Origin: Roseomonas sp.
GTDB lineage: Bacteria > Pseudomonadota > Alphaproteobacteria > Acetobacterales > Acetobacteraceae
NCBI GenBank assembly: GCA_031180725.1
Contig: JAPSLO010000003.1
Location: 214,548-278,547 of the forward strand
Length of the DNA stretch: 64,000 nucleotides
Reading direction: 5' to 3'
A program made the translations under genes and the position numbers. The notes under the pieces are model-generated. The model made no database searches and was not told where the DNA came from. It saw only the letters and a list, made by a program, of their open reading frames with translations. Numbering within the stretch: the stretch's first letter is position 1; each line of letters starts with the position of its first letter. Shown piece after piece: positions 9,182-18,581 of the stretch.

Positions 9182-9913
9182 TCAGTCCGCCTTCCTCTGG
9201 TCCACCGCGACCGTGTTGGCGAAGAGGAAGAAGCCGATGAAGCTGGCGAAGAACACCACGTCCCGCGCCGCGATCACCCCGCGGGAGAAGCCGGCCAGGC
9301 GGTCCGTCACGCTGATGGCGCGCGCGATGTCCACAAGCTGCGGCAGGCGGTGGTTCAGGAACTCCGTCACCACCGGGCTGCCTGCCGCGGTCAGGAAGAA
9401 GCAGGCCGCGACGGCGAGAACGAAGGCGATCACCTGGTTCTTGGTGAGCGCCGAGATCGCCGCACCCACCGCCAGGAAGGCGCCGGCCACCAGCAGGCAG
9501 CCGAGATAGCCGGTGGCGATCACGCCATTATCCGGCGTGCCCAGCACATTCACCGTGATCACCAGCGGGAAGGTCAGCGCCAGCGCGATGGCGCAGAAGG
9601 CCCAGGCGGCGAGGTATTTGCCCAGCACCGCCTGCCACTGCGCGATCGGCAGCGTCAGCAGCAGTTCGATCGTGCCCAGCCGCCTTTCCTCGGCCCAGAG
9701 ACGCATGGTCAGCGCCGGTACCAGAAACAGGAACAGCCACGGGACGAAGCTGAAGAAGGGCTGGAGGTCGGCCTGGCCGCGGGCGAAGAAGCCGCCCAGG
9801 GTGAAGGTCAGCGCCCCAGCCAGCACCAGGAAGATGACAATGAAGACATAGGCGACGGGCGTGGCGAAATAGCCGGCGAGTTCCCGGCGGAAGACGGTGA
9901 TGACGCCGTTCAT
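9182..9913 (-). CDS. ABC-2 type permease, GldF-like
   Basis: 243 residues with six predicted helices. The opening VFRRELAGYFATPVAYVF and the central MRLWAEERRLGTIELLLT are typical of GldF/NosY-like ABC-2 permeases. It starts two bases after the stop of the ATPase gene and is followed five bases later by the GldG-like gene. It should pair with that ATPase to form an inner-membrane exporter. The cargo is unknown. One of the hydrophobic helices near residues 165-190 is followed by an extracytoplasmic loop that probably contacts the GldG-like partner. Confidence 0.88.
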   Translation of the reverse strand: MNGVITVFRRELAGYFATPVAYVFIVIFLVLAGALTFTLGGFFARGQADLQPFFSFVPWLFLFLVPALTMRLWAEERRLGTIELLLTLPIAQWQAVLGKYLAAWAFCAIALALTFPLVITVNVLGTPDNGVIATGYLGCLLVAGAFLAVGAAISALTKNQVIAFVLAVAACFFLTAAGSPVVTEFLNHRLPQLVDIARAISVTDRLAGFSRGVIAARDVVFFASFIGFFLFANTVAVDQRKAD

Positions 9914-9915
9914 GC

Positions 9916-10662
9916 TCAGGCGGCCTCCGCGGCGGTGGCCGGCTGCTCGCCGAGGGTGAGGCGGCGGAAGACCTCCTCCAGCGAGGGGCCGGCGGCGGCG
10001 TATTGCTCGGGCGTGCCATCCGCCACCAGCTTCCCGCGCGCGATGATGACGGCGCGGGTGCAGACGGCGGCCACTTCCTCCAGGATATGGGTGGAGATGA
10101 CGATCGCCTTTTCCGGTGCCATGGCGCGGATCAGATTGCGGACCTCGTGCTTCTGGTTGGGGTCCAGACCGTCGGTCGGCTCGTCCAGCACCAGCACGGG
10201 CGGGTCGTGCAGCAGGGCGGCGGCCAGGCCGACGCGCCGCTTGAAGCCCTTGGAGAGCGTCTCTACCGGCTGAAGCCGCACGCCTTCCAACTGCGTCAGC
10301 CGCATGGCATGGGCCACCCGGTCCTTCAATGCCGATCCGTGGAAGCCGCGGGCCCTGCCGGTGAAGGCGAGGAAGCCGGTGACGGTCATCTCCGGATAGG
10401 TCGGCGCGCCTTCGGGCAGGAAGCCCAGATGGCGGCGTGCGGCGACGGGGTTTTCCACCACATCGTCGCCGCAGATGCGCGCGGTGCCGGCCGTGGGCGT
10501 CATGAAGCCGGCCAGCATCCGCATGGTGGTGGACTTGCCGGCGCCGTTCGGGCCGAGGAAGCCCAGAACCTCGCCCTTGGCGACGCGGAGCGAGATATCG
10601 TCCACGGCGGTGAAGGCGCCGAAGCGCTTGGTCAGGCGCTCGATCTCGATCAAGGCGGTCAA
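9916..10662 (-). CDS. ABC transporter ATP-binding protein, GldA-like
   Basis: About 248 residues. Walker A GPNGAGKST, signature-like LSKGFKRRVGLA, Walker B VLVLDEPTDGLD and the H-loop STHILEE are all present. I chose the TTG at 10662 because family members begin with an IEIERLTKRFG-type strand close to the N-terminus. Another TTG at 10719 extends the frame by 19 residues, and a TTG at 10653 is also possible. First gene of the five-gene minus-strand operon (ATPase, permease, GldG-like, DUF4340, NUDIX). It energises export by the adjacent ABC-2 permease. Confidence 0.88.
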   Translation of the reverse strand: MTALIEIERLTKRFGAFTAVDDISLRVAKGEVLGFLGPNGAGKSTTMRMLAGFMTPTAGTARICGDDVVENPVAARRHLGFLPEGAPTYPEMTVTGFLAFTGRARGFHGSALKDRVAHAMRLTQLEGVRLQPVETLSKGFKRRVGLAAALLHDPPVLVLDEPTDGLDPNQKHEVRNLIRAMAPEKAIVISTHILEEVAAVCTRAVIIARGKLVADGTPEQYAAAGPSLEEVFRRLTLGEQPATAAEAA

Positions 10663-10862
10663 GACAGGCCCCCGGTATTCTCCGGCAGGGCGATTAAGCA
10701 GGCCAGGGGGCGGGCGCAAGTCCCCGTCGGCGTTGCAAATGGTTGCCGCTGGGACTCAACCTCCCTCGCGCGGCGGCCGACGGCATCGGCAGCCGACACA
10801 TCAAGGTAGCACGCCACGCCCTTGGATGTAAAAACGAAATTGTGAAGAAACCAGAAATAACC

Positions 10863-10899
10863 GAGTCCGTTTCGTCACGGTGTCACAACACACGGACTC
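10863..10899 (+). promoter_or_regulatory. 8-bp perfect inverted repeat just before the RTX/FG-GAP start codon
   Basis: GAGTCCGT at 10863-10870 is repeated in inverse at 10892-10899 with 21 bases between, ending six bases before the ATG at 10906. No clear Shine-Dalgarno sequence precedes that ATG, and the right arm occupies the place where one would sit. It may be a 5' leader hairpin or an operator. The surrounding 10800-10905 stretch is visibly richer in A/T than its neighbours, as expected of a promoter region. Confidence 0.45.
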
Positions 10900-10905
10900 C
10901 AGATT

Positions 10906-12351
10906 ATGGCGCAAATAGATGGAACCGACGGCGCAGACACGCTGATCGGGACGGGCGGAGACGACACTTTCATCGGCGGTGCCGGAAGCGACTACATCGA
11001 CGGTGCCGGGGCGTTCAACATTGCAGCCTATTGGACCTCGCCATTTGGAATCGTCGTCCGGCTCTTTGCCAATTTTGTGGATAATGACGGCTTCGGCGGG
11101 CAGGACACGCTGAACAACATTTCGGGCATCGCCGGCACGGCGCATGATGACCTGATCTACGGCAGTGATCTGGGCAACTACATCCAGGGCTTCTTCGGTA
11201 ACGATACGATCTACACCCTCGGGGGCGATGACCTCGTGCGCGTCTCCCAGGGAGACGACTACGTGGATGGCGGCGCAGGCACCGACCGCATCTTCTTTCT
11301 CGGCGCACGGTCCGAATACAGGATCACGGCGATCGCCGACGGCTTCCTCATCGAGGATCAGGTCCCGGACCGCGACGGCGCGGATACCGTCCTCAGCTTC
11401 GAACTGTTCCAGTTCACCAATACGCAGGTCACCGCAGCCGAGTTGCTGAATCCGAATGCCCCCGGTGATGGGTTGCCCTACCCGCGCCCGGTGGTGGATG
11501 CCGCGCCCAAGGCGGACCTGCTGTGGCGCAATGCCAATGGCGAGGTCGCCGCCTGGCGGATGGATGGCCCGCAGGTCTTGTCGGGCGCCACCGTCGGGAA
11601 CCCTGGCACCTACTGGTCACCCTCAGGCCGGGCCGATTTCGACGGCGATGGCAAGGATGACCTGCTCTGGCGTGGCGGGAGCGGCGAGGTGGTGATCTGG
11701 AAAATGGACGGCGCGCAGGCCGTGTCCGGCACCACCGTCGGCAACCCCGGCAACTACTGGTCCGTCGCCGGCACGGCCGATTTCGACGGCGATGGCAAGG
11801 ACGACCTGCTCTGGCGCGGCGGGAGCGGCGAGCTGGTGGTCTGGAAGATGGACGGCGCGAAGGCCGTATCCGGCACCACCGTCGGCAACCCCGGCAGCTA
11901 CTGGTCCGTCGCCGGCACGGCCGATTTCGACGGCGATGGCAAGGACGACCTGCTCTGGCGCGGCGGGAGCGGCGAGTTGGTGATCTGGAAGATGGACGGC
12001 GCGAAGGCCGTAGCCGGCACCACCGTCGGCAACCCCGGCAACTACTGGTCCGTCGCCGGCACGGCCGATTTCGACGGCGATGGCAAGGACGACCTGCTCT
12101 GGCGCGGCGGGAATGGCGAGGTGGTGATCTGGAAGATGGACGGCGCGAAGGCCGTATCCGGCACCACCGTCGGCAACCCCGGCAACTACTGGTCCGTCGG
12201 CGACGTGAGGGACCTGAATGCGGACGGCAAGGATGACCTCGTGTGGCGCGGCGATGCCGGCGAGGTTGTCGTCTGGCAGATGAACGGCGCGCAGATTGTG
12301 TCGGCCGCCGATCTCGGTAACCCTGGCACGGCCTGGACCCTGATCGGCTGA
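10906..12351 (+). CDS. RTX calcium-binding / FG-GAP (VCBS-like) repeat protein
   Basis: 481 residues. Residues 1-130 carry RTX-type nonapeptides (TDGADTLIGTGGDDTFIGGAGSD is spread over several units), which bind calcium. After a linker, residues about 205-481 are FG-GAP/VCBS repeats built on DFDGDGKDDLLWR, themselves probable calcium loops of a beta-propeller. There is no signal peptide, as expected for type I secretion, but no hlyB/hlyD-type exporter lies in the window. Four propeller repeats are almost identical at the DNA level (see repeat entry). Likely a secreted or surface protein; ligand unknown. It is divergent from the Gld-like operon. Confidence 0.82.
   Translation: MAQIDGTDGADTLIGTGGDDTFIGGAGSDYIDGAGAFNIAAYWTSPFGIVVRLFANFVDNDGFGGQDTLNNISGIAGTAHDDLIYGSDLGNYIQGFFGNDTIYTLGGDDLVRVSQGDDYVDGGAGTDRIFFLGARSEYRITAIADGFLIEDQVPDRDGADTVLSFELFQFTNTQVTAAELLNPNAPGDGLPYPRPVVDAAPKADLLWRNANGEVAAWRMDGPQVLSGATVGNPGTYWSPSGRADFDGDGKDDLLWRGGSGEVVIWKMDGAQAVSGTTVGNPGNYWSVAGTADFDGDGKDDLLWRGGSGELVVWKMDGAKAVSGTTVGNPGSYWSVAGTADFDGDGKDDLLWRGGSGELVIWKMDGAKAVAGTTVGNPGNYWSVAGTADFDGDGKDDLLWRGGNGEVVIWKMDGAKAVSGTTVGNPGNYWSVGDVRDLNADGKDDLVWRGDAGEVVVWQMNGAQIVSAADLGNPGTAWTLIG
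11632..12207 (+). repeat. four tandem 144-bp coding repeats (FG-GAP units)
   Basis: Units begin at 11632, 11776, 11920 and 12064 (period 144 bases, 48 residues). Each encodes a DFDGDGKDDLLW calcium loop, an IWKMDGA strand and a GTTVGNPG turn. The copies differ at only a few bases, whereas the flanking fifth and sixth units (before 11632 and after 12208) have diverged. This pattern points to recent duplication or gene conversion within the gene. Confidence 0.9.
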
Positions 12352-12454
12352 TGGTGGCTGGCGAGCCGCCTCCGCTGGAAGGGGAGCTCGTCGCAGCGCC
12401 GAAGCGTTCGGACATGCTGCGCGGCCATGTCGCCGCGCAGCGGGCATAGGGTGT

Positions 12455-14569
12455 TCACCCGGCGTCCAGCTTCGCCAGGGTCGGGTCATGCCCGAACAAC
12501 GCCAGCAGCCCCAGGGCCGCCTGGCCGCGCAAAGAGACCAGATCGGGGTCGCGTTCCAGCAAAGCCTGGGCATCCCGGTGGGCAATGCTGGTCAGGCGGT
12601 CGAACTCCTCGGGCTCCTCCCGGGGGTCCAGCAGGCGGCCGGCCTGCATGCCGGACTGGCGTTCCCGCAGCACATCGCCGCCACCACGGGTGCGTAGATC
12701 CTCCTCGGCGATCAGGAAGCCGTCCTCGGTATCCCGCAGCACCAGCAGGCGGCGCTTCTCGCTCTCGGAGAGTCCTTCCGAATGGATCAGCAGACAGGAG
12801 GAAGGCTTGGAGCCGCGTCCGACCCGGCCGCGGAGCTGGTGCAGGGCGGCCAGGCCGAAGCGCTCGGCCTGCTCGATCAGCATGATCGTGGCCTCCGGCA
12901 CATCCACCCCGACTTCCACAACCGTGGTGGCGACCAGCAGCTTCGTGCGGCCGGCGGCGAAATCAGCCAGCGCCGTCTCGCGCACCGCCATGTCCTGTAA
13001 CCCGTGGGCCATGCCGACCAGGCCGGGAAAATGGCCCGACAGCTCCGCGAAGCGGTCCTCCGCCGCCACGCTGTCATCCGACTCGCCACCGGAGATGGCG
13101 CGCACCACCCAATAGGCGCGCTCCCCCCGGGCCAGCGCCTCCCGCAGGCGCTCGATGATGTCCGGCAGGCGTTCCTGGCTGACGACGCGGGTGGTGATGG
13201 GCTGGCGGCCAGCGGGTTTGCCTTCCAGCCGGCTGACTGCCATCTCGCCCCATTGCGTCAGCAGCAGGGTGCGGGGGATGGGGGTGGCAGTCATCACCAG
13301 CATGTCCGCGTCCTTCCCCTTGTTGGCCAGCATCAGGCGCTGCGCCACGCCAAAGCGGTGCTGTTCATCCACGATGGCCAGACCGAGGTCGCGGAAGGTG
13401 ACGGCATCCTGGAACAGGGCATGGGTGCCCACCACGATGCCCACCTGGCCGGAAGCCAAGCCGCGCAGCACATCCTTCCGCTCCGTCCCCTTCACCGAGC
13501 CAGCCAGCAGCCGGACATCCACCCCGGCCGGGTGGCACAGCTTCGTCAGGGTGCGTAGGTGCTGGCGGGCCAGCAATTCGGTCGGTGCCATCAGCGCCGC
13601 CTGGGCGCCCGACTCCACCGCCCGCAGCATGGCCAGCACCGCGACCAGCGTCTTGCCGGCGCCGACATCGCCCTGCAACAGCCGCAGCATGCGGCGCGGC
13701 GCGGCCATGTCGGCCTCGATCTCGGCCAGCGCGCCGGCCTGCCCTGGGGTGAGGGGATGACCGAAGGCGGCCAGCGCCTTGGCCTGCAACTCGCCAGTTC
13801 CCTTCATGGAGCGTCCGGGGCGGTTGCGCTGGCGCCGGCGGACCAGGGCAATGGCCATCTGGCTGGCCAAGAGCTCGTCATAGGCCAGGCGCTTGCGCGG
13901 CGACGGGGGCAGGGGGCCGGCAGGGCGTTGCAGCGTGCGGATGGCTGAGTCGAAGGCGGGCCAGCCCTCCCGCTGCAACAGGGGCGGGTCGGCCCATTCG
14001 GGCAGCGGCTTCAGCCGATCCAGGGCGGCGGCCATGGCCGCGGTCAGGCGTTTCGGCGTCAAGTCACGCACCAGCGGCCAGACAGGCTCCACCAACGGCA
14101 GGGCCTCCGGGCGCTCGGCCGAGAGCGGGTTCAGCATGGCCCAGCCCCGGCTACCCTCCGCCACCACCCGGCCGGCCAGGTAGCGGAAGGCGCCAGGTGG
14201 CAGCAGCTTCTGGATCCAGGGCAGCCGCCCATTCATGTAGCGAATGGTCAGCGGCCAGCCGCCGGCCATCGCCCTCACCTCCACATAGGGGCGGCCGGTG
14301 GACTTCGCCCTGGCGGCCCGCAGGGACTTCACCTCCACTTCCAGGACGCAGTCCTGGTCCGGGGGGGCGTCCTCGGGGCTGGCCACGCGGCGGCGGATCA
14401 CCACGCGCTCCGGCAGGTGCAGCAGCAGGTCCACCACGCGATCACCGCCGCAGGCCTCCTCCAGAAGCGCGGCGAGCGTCGGGCCCACACCCTGGAGGCT
14501 TTCCAGCGGCGCCAGCAACCCGGCCAACGCCGGTGCGTCCTGCACGGCAGGTTGCATCGATTCAGCCAT
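12455..14569 (-). CDS. recG: ATP-dependent DNA helicase RecG
   Basis: 704 residues from the ATG at 14569; longer starts would intrude into the divergent promoter. Order: N-terminal wedge/OB domain including LEVEVKSLRAARAKSTGRPY-type strands, Walker A GDVGAGKT, DEQHRFG box, TATPIPRT motif III, then helicase C domain with HGLQDMAVRE, TTVVEVGVDVPEA and QLRGRVGRG. RecG remodels stalled replication forks and Holliday junctions. It is divergent from sdhE with about 90 bases between them; recG-sdhE-mfd is a common alphaproteobacterial arrangement. Confidence 0.96.
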   Translation of the reverse strand: MAESMQPAVQDAPALAGLLAPLESLQGVGPTLAALLEEACGGDRVVDLLLHLPERVVIRRRVASPEDAPPDQDCVLEVEVKSLRAARAKSTGRPYVEVRAMAGGWPLTIRYMNGRLPWIQKLLPPGAFRYLAGRVVAEGSRGWAMLNPLSAERPEALPLVEPVWPLVRDLTPKRLTAAMAAALDRLKPLPEWADPPLLQREGWPAFDSAIRTLQRPAGPLPPSPRKRLAYDELLASQMAIALVRRRQRNRPGRSMKGTGELQAKALAAFGHPLTPGQAGALAEIEADMAAPRRMLRLLQGDVGAGKTLVAVLAMLRAVESGAQAALMAPTELLARQHLRTLTKLCHPAGVDVRLLAGSVKGTERKDVLRGLASGQVGIVVGTHALFQDAVTFRDLGLAIVDEQHRFGVAQRLMLANKGKDADMLVMTATPIPRTLLLTQWGEMAVSRLEGKPAGRQPITTRVVSQERLPDIIERLREALARGERAYWVVRAISGGESDDSVAAEDRFAELSGHFPGLVGMAHGLQDMAVRETALADFAAGRTKLLVATTVVEVGVDVPEATIMLIEQAERFGLAALHQLRGRVGRGSKPSSCLLIHSEGLSESEKRRLLVLRDTEDGFLIAEEDLRTRGGGDVLRERQSGMQAGRLLDPREEPEEFDRLTSIAHRDAQALLERDPDLVSLRGQAALGLLALFGHDPTLAKLDAG

Positions 14570-14658
14570 ATCCCGCTGGCATATCCCCTTGCATATCCAC
14601 CTGGGCTGACAGGATTCCCATGCCCCCCTATATGGCACCGGCGAGCGCAGGTGCCGAC

Positions 14659-14967
14659 ATGCCCGACCCAACTGACAGCGAACTCTCCCCCCGCCGCCGC
14701 CGCCTGATGTTCCGCGCCTGGCACCGGGGCACCAAGGAAGCGGACCTGATGATCGGGACCTTCGTGCAGGCCCATATCGCGCAGTTCACCGAGGCGGAGT
14801 TGGACGAGCTGGAAGCGGTGCTGGAACTCCCCGATGTCGACCTGGCCGACTGGCTATCCGGCCGACGCCCAATTCCGGCGGAACTTCGCACGCCGATGCT
14901 GGACCGGATGGCCACCGCCTGCGCGGGCCCTGGCGCCGGACTGCCGCGCGAGCTGAAGCAGGCCTGA
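14659..14967 (+). CDS. sdhE: succinate dehydrogenase flavinylation factor SdhE
   Basis: 102 residues. The conserved RGxxE motif is readable as HRGTKEADLMIG, within an all-helical fold that ends in PxWLxG-like DLADWLSGRRP. SdhE assists covalent attachment of FAD to succinate dehydrogenase. The ATG at 14659 gives a normal length. An in-frame ATG at 14620 has the better ribosome site (AGGA six bases upstream) and would add 13 residues, so the start is uncertain. Its stop overlaps the mfd start (TGATG), so the two are co-translated. Confidence 0.88.
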   Translation: MPDPTDSELSPRRRRLMFRAWHRGTKEADLMIGTFVQAHIAQFTEAELDELEAVLELPDVDLADWLSGRRPIPAELRTPMLDRMATACAGPGAGLPRELKQA

Positions 14968-17900
14968 TGGATACCATCCTGGTTCATGGCGCGCCGGAAG
15001 GCTACGACGCGCTGCTGCTGGCGCGCCGGCGCGCCGAGACCCGCGGCCCGATCCTGCATGTCTGCCGCGACGACGCCCGCATGGCGCGGCTGGTGGATGC
15101 GTTGGCCTTCTTCGCCCCACATGCCGAGGTGCTGCGCTTCCCCGCCTGGGACTGCCTGCCCTATGACCGCGTCTCCCCCAACCCGGAAATCGTGGCCGAG
15201 CGCGTCGCCACCCTGACCCGCCTGGCGGAGCGCGATGGCGCGCCGCGCATCCTGCTGACCACCGTGAACGCCCTGGTGCAGAAGGTGCCGCCGCGCGCGG
15301 CCTTCCGGGGGGCGACGCTGACGCTGAAGCGCGGCGGCCGGCAGGATCCGCAGAAGCTGGCGGAATTCCTGGAATCCAGTGGCTATCATCGCACTGGCAC
15401 GGTCATGGAGCACGGCGAATACGCCGTGCGCGGCGGCATCCTCGACCTCTACCCGGCCGGGGAGCCGGAGCCGGTGCGCCTCGACCTCTTCGGTGACGAG
15501 ATCGAGGACATCCGCCGCTTCGACACAGCCACCCAGCGCAGCGGCGAGCGGATCGAGGCACTGACGCTGCGGCCGGTGGGCGAGATGTTCCTGGACCAGG
15601 CCTCCATCAGCCGCTTCCGCAGCGCATACCGTGAGCTGTTCGGCACCGCGGCCACCGAAGACCCGCTCTACGTCTCGGTCTCCGCCGGGCGGCGGCATCC
15701 GGGCATGGAGCACTGGGCCGGGCTGTTCCACGAACAGATGGAGACGCTGATCGACCATCTGGCTAACGGCGCACCGGCGGAGGTGACGGTCTCCTTCGAT
15801 CACCAGTCGGACGACGCGCTGGCGGTCCGGATGGAGATGATCGCTGACCATTACGAGGCCCGACGCGGCCCGACGCGGGAAGGGGAGGTGCCTTATCGCC
15901 CCGCGCCGCCGGACCGGCTGTACATGGACCTCGACGCCTTCGAGGCCATGCTGGCCGAGTCGCGCGTGATGCGCTTCGTGCCCTTTTCGGCACCGAGCGA
16001 CCTGCCTGGCGTGATCGATGCCGGCGGGCGGCCCGGGCGGCTCTTCACCGATGTGCGGGCGGAAGGCCGCAACGTCTTCGCTGCCTATGGCGAGCACGCC
16101 AAGGCGCTGGCGGCGCGCGGGCAGCGCCCGGTCCTGGCCGCCTGGACTCGCGGCAGCCGCGAACGCCTGGCCAATCTGCTGCGCGAGAACAACATCGCCT
16201 GCGAGACGGCCGAGGACTGGAACGCCGCGCAGAAGCTCCCGAAAGGCGTGGTGGCGCTGGCGACGCTGGGGGTGGAGCGCGGCTTCATCGCCAATGACAT
16301 CGTGCTGACGGGCGAGCAGGACCTGCTGGGCGAACGCATCGCCCGCCCGGCGCGCCGCCGCCGTCGCGCAGACCAGTTCATCGCGGACGCGACCGAGATC
16401 GCCGAGGGTGACCTGGTGGTCCACCAGGAACACGGCATCGGGCGGTACGAGGGGCTGGAGACGATCGAGGTGTCCGGCGCGCCGCATGAGTGCCTGAAGC
16501 TGGTCTATGACGGCGGGGACAAGCTGTTCCTGCCGGTGGAGAACATCGAGATCCTCTCGCGCTTCGGCAGCGAGCAGGCGGGCGTGGCGCTGGACAAGCT
16601 GGGCGGCGGCGCGTGGCAAGCGCGTAAGGCCAAGGCGAAGCAGCGCATCGCCGACATGGCCGGTGCGCTGATTCGCATCGCCGCCGAACGCGCCACGCGC
16701 CAGGCTGTCTCTGCCATACCGCCCGAAGGCGCCTGGGACGAGTTCTGCGCCCGCTTCCCCTTCGCCGAAACCGAGGACCAGCAGCGCGCCATTGCCGATG
16801 TGCTGGAGGACCTTTCCTCCGGCAAGCCGATGGACCGGCTGGTCTGCGGCGATGTTGGCTTCGGCAAGACCGAGGTCGCGCTGCGCGCGGCCTTCTGCGT
16901 GGCGATGTCGGGCAGCCAGGTGGCGGTGGTGGTGCCGACCACGCTGCTTTCACGCCAGCACACCCGCACCTTCACAGCCCGCTTTGAAGGGCTGCCGGTG
17001 AAGGTGGCGCAGCTTTCGCGCATGGTGACGCCGAAGGAGGCCGCCGCGGTGCGCGAAGGCATCAAGTCCGGCGACATCAACATCGTCATCGGCACCCATG
17101 CGTTGCTGGCCAAGGGCGTGGAATTCGCCGACCTCGGCCTGGTGATCGTGGACGAGGAGCAGCATTTCGGCGTGGCACACAAGGAGCGGCTGAAGCAGCT
17201 GAAGGCCGATGTGCATGTGCTGACGCTGACCGCGACGCCGATCCCGCGCACCCTGCAACTGGCGCTGACCGGCGTGCGGGAGATGAGCGTGATCGCGACG
17301 CCGCCGGTGGACCGGCTGGCGGTGCGCACCTTCATCATGCCCTGGGACGGCGTGGTGCTGCGCGAGGCGATCCAGCGCGAGCGCTTCCGTGGCGGCCAGG
17401 TGTTCTGCGTAGTGCCGCGATTGGAAGACCTGCCGAAGGTGCGCGAACGCCTGGCGGAGATCGTGCCGGAGGCGCGCGTGGTGGAAGCCCATGGTCGCCT
17501 GGCACCGACCGAGCTGGAACGCGTGATGACCGAGTTCGGCGACGGCAAGTTCGACATCCTGCTCTCCACCAACATCGTGGAAAGCGGGCTCGACATGCCG
17601 GCGGTGAACACGCTGGTGATCCACCGCGCGGATATGTTCGGCCTGGCGCAGCTCTATCAGCTCCGCGGGCGCGTCGGCCGCGGCAAGCAGCGCGGCTACG
17701 CCTACCTGACCTGGCCGCAGACACACCGGCTTTCCGCCGCCGCCGAGAAGCGGCTGGAGGTGATGCAGACGCTCGACAATCTCGGCGCCGGCTTCACGCT
17801 TGCCAGCCACGACCTGGATATTCGTGGCGCTGGGAATCTGCTCGGCGACGAGCAGAGCGGCCACATCCGCGAGGTTGGCATCGAGCTCTACCAGCAGATG

Positions 17901-18581
17901 CTGGAAGAGGCTGTGAACGAGCTGAAGAGCGGCGGCCGTGGCGAATCCGTGGAGGATCGCGACTGGACGCCTCAGATCAATCTCGGCCTTCCGGTGATGC
18001 TGCCGGAATCCTATGTGCGCGACCTGCCCGTGCGGCTTGGCCTGTATCGCCGCATCGGCGGCTTGCAGACCGAAGCCGAGGTGGAGGCGATGGCGGCCGA
18101 GCTCACCGATCGCTTCGGCAAGCTGCCGGCGGAAGCCGAGACGCTGCTGCAGGTGGTGGTGCTGAAGCAGCTCTGCCGTAAGGGGGGCGTGGAGAAGCTG
18201 GATGTTGGGCCTAAGGGCATCGTGCTGGGCTTCCGTGGCAACCGCTTCGCCAACCCGGCCGGGCTGGTGCAATGGGTGGCGGGGCAGGGGGGCGCTGTGA
18301 AGCTGCGGCCCGACCACAAGCTCGCCCTGGCGCAGGAGATGCCCTACGAGGCGCGGATCCGCGAATCGCGCCGGCTGCTGAGCGCGCTGGCAGAGGTGGC
18401 ACAGGGCCGCGTGCCGGAGGGGCCAATGGCGCCGCCGCCATCGAAGCCCTCCGCGCCGGCCCCAAAATCCACCGCCGCGACACCGAAGAAAAGCGTGTTC
18501 CGCCCGACCGTGGTGCCCCCGGCACCGAAGGGCGGGACGACAAGCAGGCCGATTCCCCTGCCAGGGCGGTGGAAGCGCTGA
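14967..18581 (+). CDS. mfd: transcription-repair coupling factor Mfd
   Basis: 1204 residues. UvrB-like N-terminal modules, the RNA-polymerase-interaction domain around DLVVHQEHGIGRYEG, translocase motifs GDVGFGKTE (Walker A), VDEEQHFG (motif II), TATPIPRT, QLRGRVGRG, and a C-terminal D7 domain are all present. Mfd removes RNA polymerase stalled at lesions and recruits UvrA. The last 55 or so residues form a proline/alanine/lysine-rich tail beyond D7, without recognisable fold. The start overlaps the sdhE stop. Confidence 0.96.
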   Translation: MDTILVHGAPEGYDALLLARRRAETRGPILHVCRDDARMARLVDALAFFAPHAEVLRFPAWDCLPYDRVSPNPEIVAERVATLTRLAERDGAPRILLTTVNALVQKVPPRAAFRGATLTLKRGGRQDPQKLAEFLESSGYHRTGTVMEHGEYAVRGGILDLYPAGEPEPVRLDLFGDEIEDIRRFDTATQRSGERIEALTLRPVGEMFLDQASISRFRSAYRELFGTAATEDPLYVSVSAGRRHPGMEHWAGLFHEQMETLIDHLANGAPAEVTVSFDHQSDDALAVRMEMIADHYEARRGPTREGEVPYRPAPPDRLYMDLDAFEAMLAESRVMRFVPFSAPSDLPGVIDAGGRPGRLFTDVRAEGRNVFAAYGEHAKALAARGQRPVLAAWTRGSRERLANLLRENNIACETAEDWNAAQKLPKGVVALATLGVERGFIANDIVLTGEQDLLGERIARPARRRRRADQFIADATEIAEGDLVVHQEHGIGRYEGLETIEVSGAPHECLKLVYDGGDKLFLPVENIEILSRFGSEQAGVALDKLGGGAWQARKAKAKQRIADMAGALIRIAAERATRQAVSAIPPEGAWDEFCARFPFAETEDQQRAIADVLEDLSSGKPMDRLVCGDVGFGKTEVALRAAFCVAMSGSQVAVVVPTTLLSRQHTRTFTARFEGLPVKVAQLSRMVTPKEAAAVREGIKSGDINIVIGTHALLAKGVEFADLGLVIVDEEQHFGVAHKERLKQLKADVHVLTLTATPIPRTLQLALTGVREMSVIATPPVDRLAVRTFIMPWDGVVLREAIQRERFRGGQVFCVVPRLEDLPKVRERLAEIVPEARVVEAHGRLAPTELERVMTEFGDGKFDILLSTNIVESGLDMPAVNTLVIHRADMFGLAQLYQLRGRVGRGKQRGYAYLTWPQTHRLSAAAEKRLEVMQTLDNLGAGFTLASHDLDIRGAGNLLGDEQSGHIREVGIELYQQMLEEAVNELKSGGRGESVEDRDWTPQINLGLPVMLPESYVRDLPVRLGLYRRIGGLQTEAEVEAMAAELTDRFGKLPAEAETLLQVVVLKQLCRKGGVEKLDVGPKGIVLGFRGNRFANPAGLVQWVAGQGGAVKLRPDHKLALAQEMPYEARIRESRRLLSALAEVAQGRVPEGPMAPPPSKPSAPAPKSTAATPKKSVFRPTVVPPAPKGGTTSRPIPLPGRWKR

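Noticed and set aside
11632-12207. Possible CRISPR-like array
   Set aside because: The repeats are contiguous 144-base coding units in frame, with no spacers.
14628-16619. 663-codon minus-strand frame opposite sdhE-mfd
   Set aside because: Antisense to the clear Mfd coding sequence; arginine/glutamine-rich translation without motifs.
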